Of a stretch of 64,000 nt of DNA, positions 62,339-64,000 are shown in pieces (within the stretch, counting starts at the first letter, position 1; every line of letters begins with the position of its first letter). Origin of the DNA: Acidobacteriaceae bacterium (GTDB taxonomy: Bacteria > Acidobacteriota > Terriglobia > Terriglobales > Acidobacteriaceae); the NCBI GenBank assembly GCA_003131315.1, contig PKUV01000071.1, positions 1 to 64,000 on the forward strand, read 5' to 3'. The position numbers and the translations under genes were made by a program. A model generated the notes under the pieces. The model had not been told where the DNA came from and ran no database searches. It saw only the letters and a list, made by a program, of their open reading frames with translations.

Positions 62339-62454
62339 CCGGCACGGTAGAATGGTCCTGAGTTTACGGAGCCGCGTGTAGTTCTGCTGTCTTGACGCGC
62401 GGCGGCACTGGTTGATCATTGATCGTGTAATGGCACGCAGCGACGAACCGGAGC

Positions 62455-63056
62455 CGCCAACACAGGTGGCTGACGCCAGAACAAGCGAAAGCCTTGCTCC
62501 TTGCGCCCGATGAAAACACCCTGAAAGGGAAGCGCGACGGCGCCATTCTCGGGCTCCTGGTCGGCTGCGGCCTGCGGCGGGCGGAGCTGGTCTCGCTCGT
62601 GGTCGACAAAATCCAAATGCGCGAGGATCGCTGGGTGATTCCCGATCTGGTCGGCAAGGGCAATCGCGTTCGCATGGTGCCCGTGCCGTCCTGGTGAAGG
62701 ACCGTCTCGATCTCTGGACCGGCGCGGCTGAAATTACGGAGGGGAAGATATTGCGGGCGGTCGGAAAGAATGGAAAGGTGTCGGGCGGATCTCTTAGCAC
62801 CACGGCGGTTTGGAAAATCGTGCTGCACTATGCGCACCGTGCCGGCATCGAGCGCCTGACGCCCCACGATCTCCGCCGCACGTGCGCGAAACTGCGCCGG
62901 CGGTCCGGAGGCGATCTCGAACAGATACAATTCCTGCTGGGGCATTCCTCAATCCAGACCACGGAAAGATACCTCGGAGGTGAGCAAGACATTGTGAACG
63001 CGGTCAACGACCGGATATTTGCGAGGGTGAAGAAATTCCAAAGCAGCAGCGACTAG
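62455..63056 (+). pseudogene. Frameshifted, truncated tyrosine integrase
   Basis: The first part (62455-62693) encodes RWLTPEQAKALLLAPDENTL and GCGLRRAEL with the first catalytic Arg, ending at a TGA in VPVPSW. The second part (62694-63056), one frame over, continues VKDRLDLWTG and contains TPHDLRRT, LGHSS and the Tyr in ERYLGG. A single missing G at the TGG|GTG junction (about 62693) explains the break. The N-terminal core-binding domain is also gone. A dead relic of a Xer/phage-type recombinase. Confidence 0.85.
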
Positions 63057-63398
63057 TGCTCCCTTTTTTCCTTTTTTCCTTCTTCTGTGTGTATGGCTAC
63101 CCGAGGCATTCTCCGGTGCCCGGCGAATTGGCTCTGGGAGCGAGAGTAAATTTACAGGTCAACGCTCCAATTCTCAGTGTGTAACCGCTGGCGGAGAGGG
63201 AGGGATTCTAAACCGGCCCTGATTCCAATAGACTTACGCTGATTCTAAAAGAGCTTTCGATACCAGCCTGTGATTTTGCCAGTGTTACTGGCTTTCTTAA
63301 CAGCCACGCTCGGTAGCCGTCAAGGTAGCCGTTACCATAGCGCGGGTCGCTGGAGAAAGCTACCAGAGAATTACGGCCCGGCGGAACAGCAGTATTGA
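63057..63398. other. Stretch with no supported gene
   Basis: No complete gene, repeat or RNA gene recognised between the integrase relic and the nuclease-like fragment. Confidence 0.4.
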
Positions 63399-63707
63399 TA
63401 CGGCATATTCAACCTGATTCAATACGAGACTGAGCAGGAGTTTGAACGTACGATTGTCAAACACGTCAACGACATTTTCGGTGAGCGTCGGATTTATCTC
63501 GACTGCAAACGCAGGATTGGGGCCAAGGACGGCAAGCAAAGTGTGCCTGATGCCTATCTCATTGACGTTAGCAGTCCACGCGATCCGCAATTATACGTCG
63601 TAGAAAATGAGATCAGCAGTCACGACCTCTTCAAACACATCGGTGTCCAACTGCTTCAATCGGGAACAATTGTCGACCCCCCTGTCCCTGGGCCGAGCAA
63701 GGTTTAA
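63399..63707 (+). pseudogene. Nuclease-like protein fragment
   Basis: An uninterrupted frame of 102 codons without ATG, GTG or TTG at its start; an in-frame TGA at 63396-63398 precedes it. It reads YETEQEFERTIVKHVNDIFG, then IYLDCKRRIG, VPDAYLIDVS and LYVVENEISSHDLFKHI. The Asp...Glu-x-Glu pattern and the FKHIGVQLL segment look like a PD-(D/E)xK-type nuclease or restriction-associated protein whose N-terminus or C-terminus is lost. A rho-independent terminator follows. Confidence 0.55.
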
Positions 63708-63738
63708 TGAGGAATTCACCTCGATTCACCGTTACTAA

Positions 63739-63778
63739 GAAAAGAGAGCGGGAGTAAATCCAGCTCTCTTTTCTTTTT
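63739..63778 (+). terminator. Rho-independent terminator
   Basis: GAAAAGAGAGC (63739-63749) and GCTCTCTTTTC (63763-63773) make a perfect 11-base stem, followed by a T-run. It would end plus-strand transcripts after the nuclease-like fragment, and the A-run on the other side makes it potentially bidirectional. Confidence 0.75.
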
Positions 63779-63802
63779 GCTCGGAACTGAAGCGGACTCT
63801 AG

Positions 63803-63886
63803 TTAAGCAGCTTTCTTCTTTCGCTTCGCTCGCCACTCCGCCCAGCGCGCTCTTTGGTCTTTACCGGGCGGGCCGTGTAACCGCAT
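63803..63886 (-). CDS. Mini ORF with the 'ARW' tail (possible remnant)
   Basis: A 27-residue ORF whose sequence DQRARWAEWRAKRKKKAA corresponds to the C-terminal motif of the small basic proteins at 11237 and 21489. It lacks the helical N-terminal half, so it is either a truncated relic or a minimal version. Start at the ATG at 63886 with a weak AAAAG site. Nothing else is supported up to base 64000. Confidence 0.4.
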   Translation of the reverse strand: MRLHGPPGKDQRARWAEWRAKRKKKAA

Positions 63887-64000
63887 TCTTTTCAAGAGTG
63901 ACCGCAGTCTGTGCTAACAGTCGGCCGTTTGCCGATGCGCCCGTCTTCATGGCGATCTTTGTTTTAGCCAGTATTACTCCCTCAAAGTGCGCAGTCGTTC

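Noticed and set aside
1-64000. CRISPR arrays, rRNA and tRNA genes
   Set aside because: No regularly spaced direct repeats were seen, and no tRNA-like cloverleaf or rRNA segment was recognised on reading both strands. A tRNA scan would be decisive.

Overview
The window looks like chromosomal DNA of an Acidobacteriota species. The evidence is a long Oar-type TonB-dependent receptor with a carboxypeptidase-regulatory N-terminus, several small basic proteins ending in an 'ARWAK' motif, and gene types common in that phylum. This is inference from protein character; no marker gene in the window fixes the taxon.

Layout. (1) 1-5275: a 'recombinase in trio' (RIT) type element. Three overlapping tyrosine recombinase genes are followed by a divergent set of five small cargo genes, all between symmetric inverted ends. 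Its right edge abuts the last 73 codons of an adenosylcobalamin-dependent ribonucleotide reductase (nrdJ), which suggests the element sits inside that gene. (2) 5.5-23.5 kb: mostly housekeeping and accessory genes. These are ssb, an arginase-family protein, a CGNR regulator, a cobalamin-riboswitch operon (membrane protein, BtuF-like protein, Dph6-like ATP pyrophosphatase), a deaminase, an AbiE toxin-antitoxin pair with operator-like repeats, two near-identical HNH genes, a FUSC exporter, an RNase HI and a FAD oxidoreductase. (3) 23.9-40.4 kb: a defence and mobility island. It holds a Lamassu-like SIR2 / small protein / SMC-ATPase operon, an IS66 remnant, two tandem paralogous integrases, a Dcm-DUF4928-Vsr-Z1 restriction-type operon, an AbiV gene and a controller-protein-like regulator with its own operator. 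(4) 40.7-43.8 kb: an ECF sigma factor with an overlapping membrane anti-sigma factor, and a metallophosphoesterase. (5) 44-62.3 kb: a lasso-peptide locus. (6) 62.4-64 kb: a frameshifted integrase, a nuclease-like fragment and a mini 'ARW' ORF.

The lasso locus is the highlight. One strand encodes a cytosolic prolyl oligopeptidase, the B2 leader peptidase, the C asparagine-synthetase-like cyclase and then three 44-49 residue precursors, which share a YxxP leader motif and an identical PAYDLDE tail. The RRE (PqqD-like B1), an ABC exporter, a LexA-fold-like XRE regulator, a hypothetical protein and a hybrid histidine kinase lie on the other side. An 18-bp palindrome (CTGCACGAAATCGTGCAG) occurs at three points in the divergent control regions and is a strong candidate operator. 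Immediately beyond the precursors are an exported S9 peptidase resembling lasso-peptide isopeptidases and a TonB receptor. The locus therefore appears to encode synthesis, export, possible re-uptake and hydrolysis of lasso peptides.

Limits: identities come from reading motifs in translations. No database search, structure prediction or alignment was run, and the left flank of the RIT element lies outside the window.
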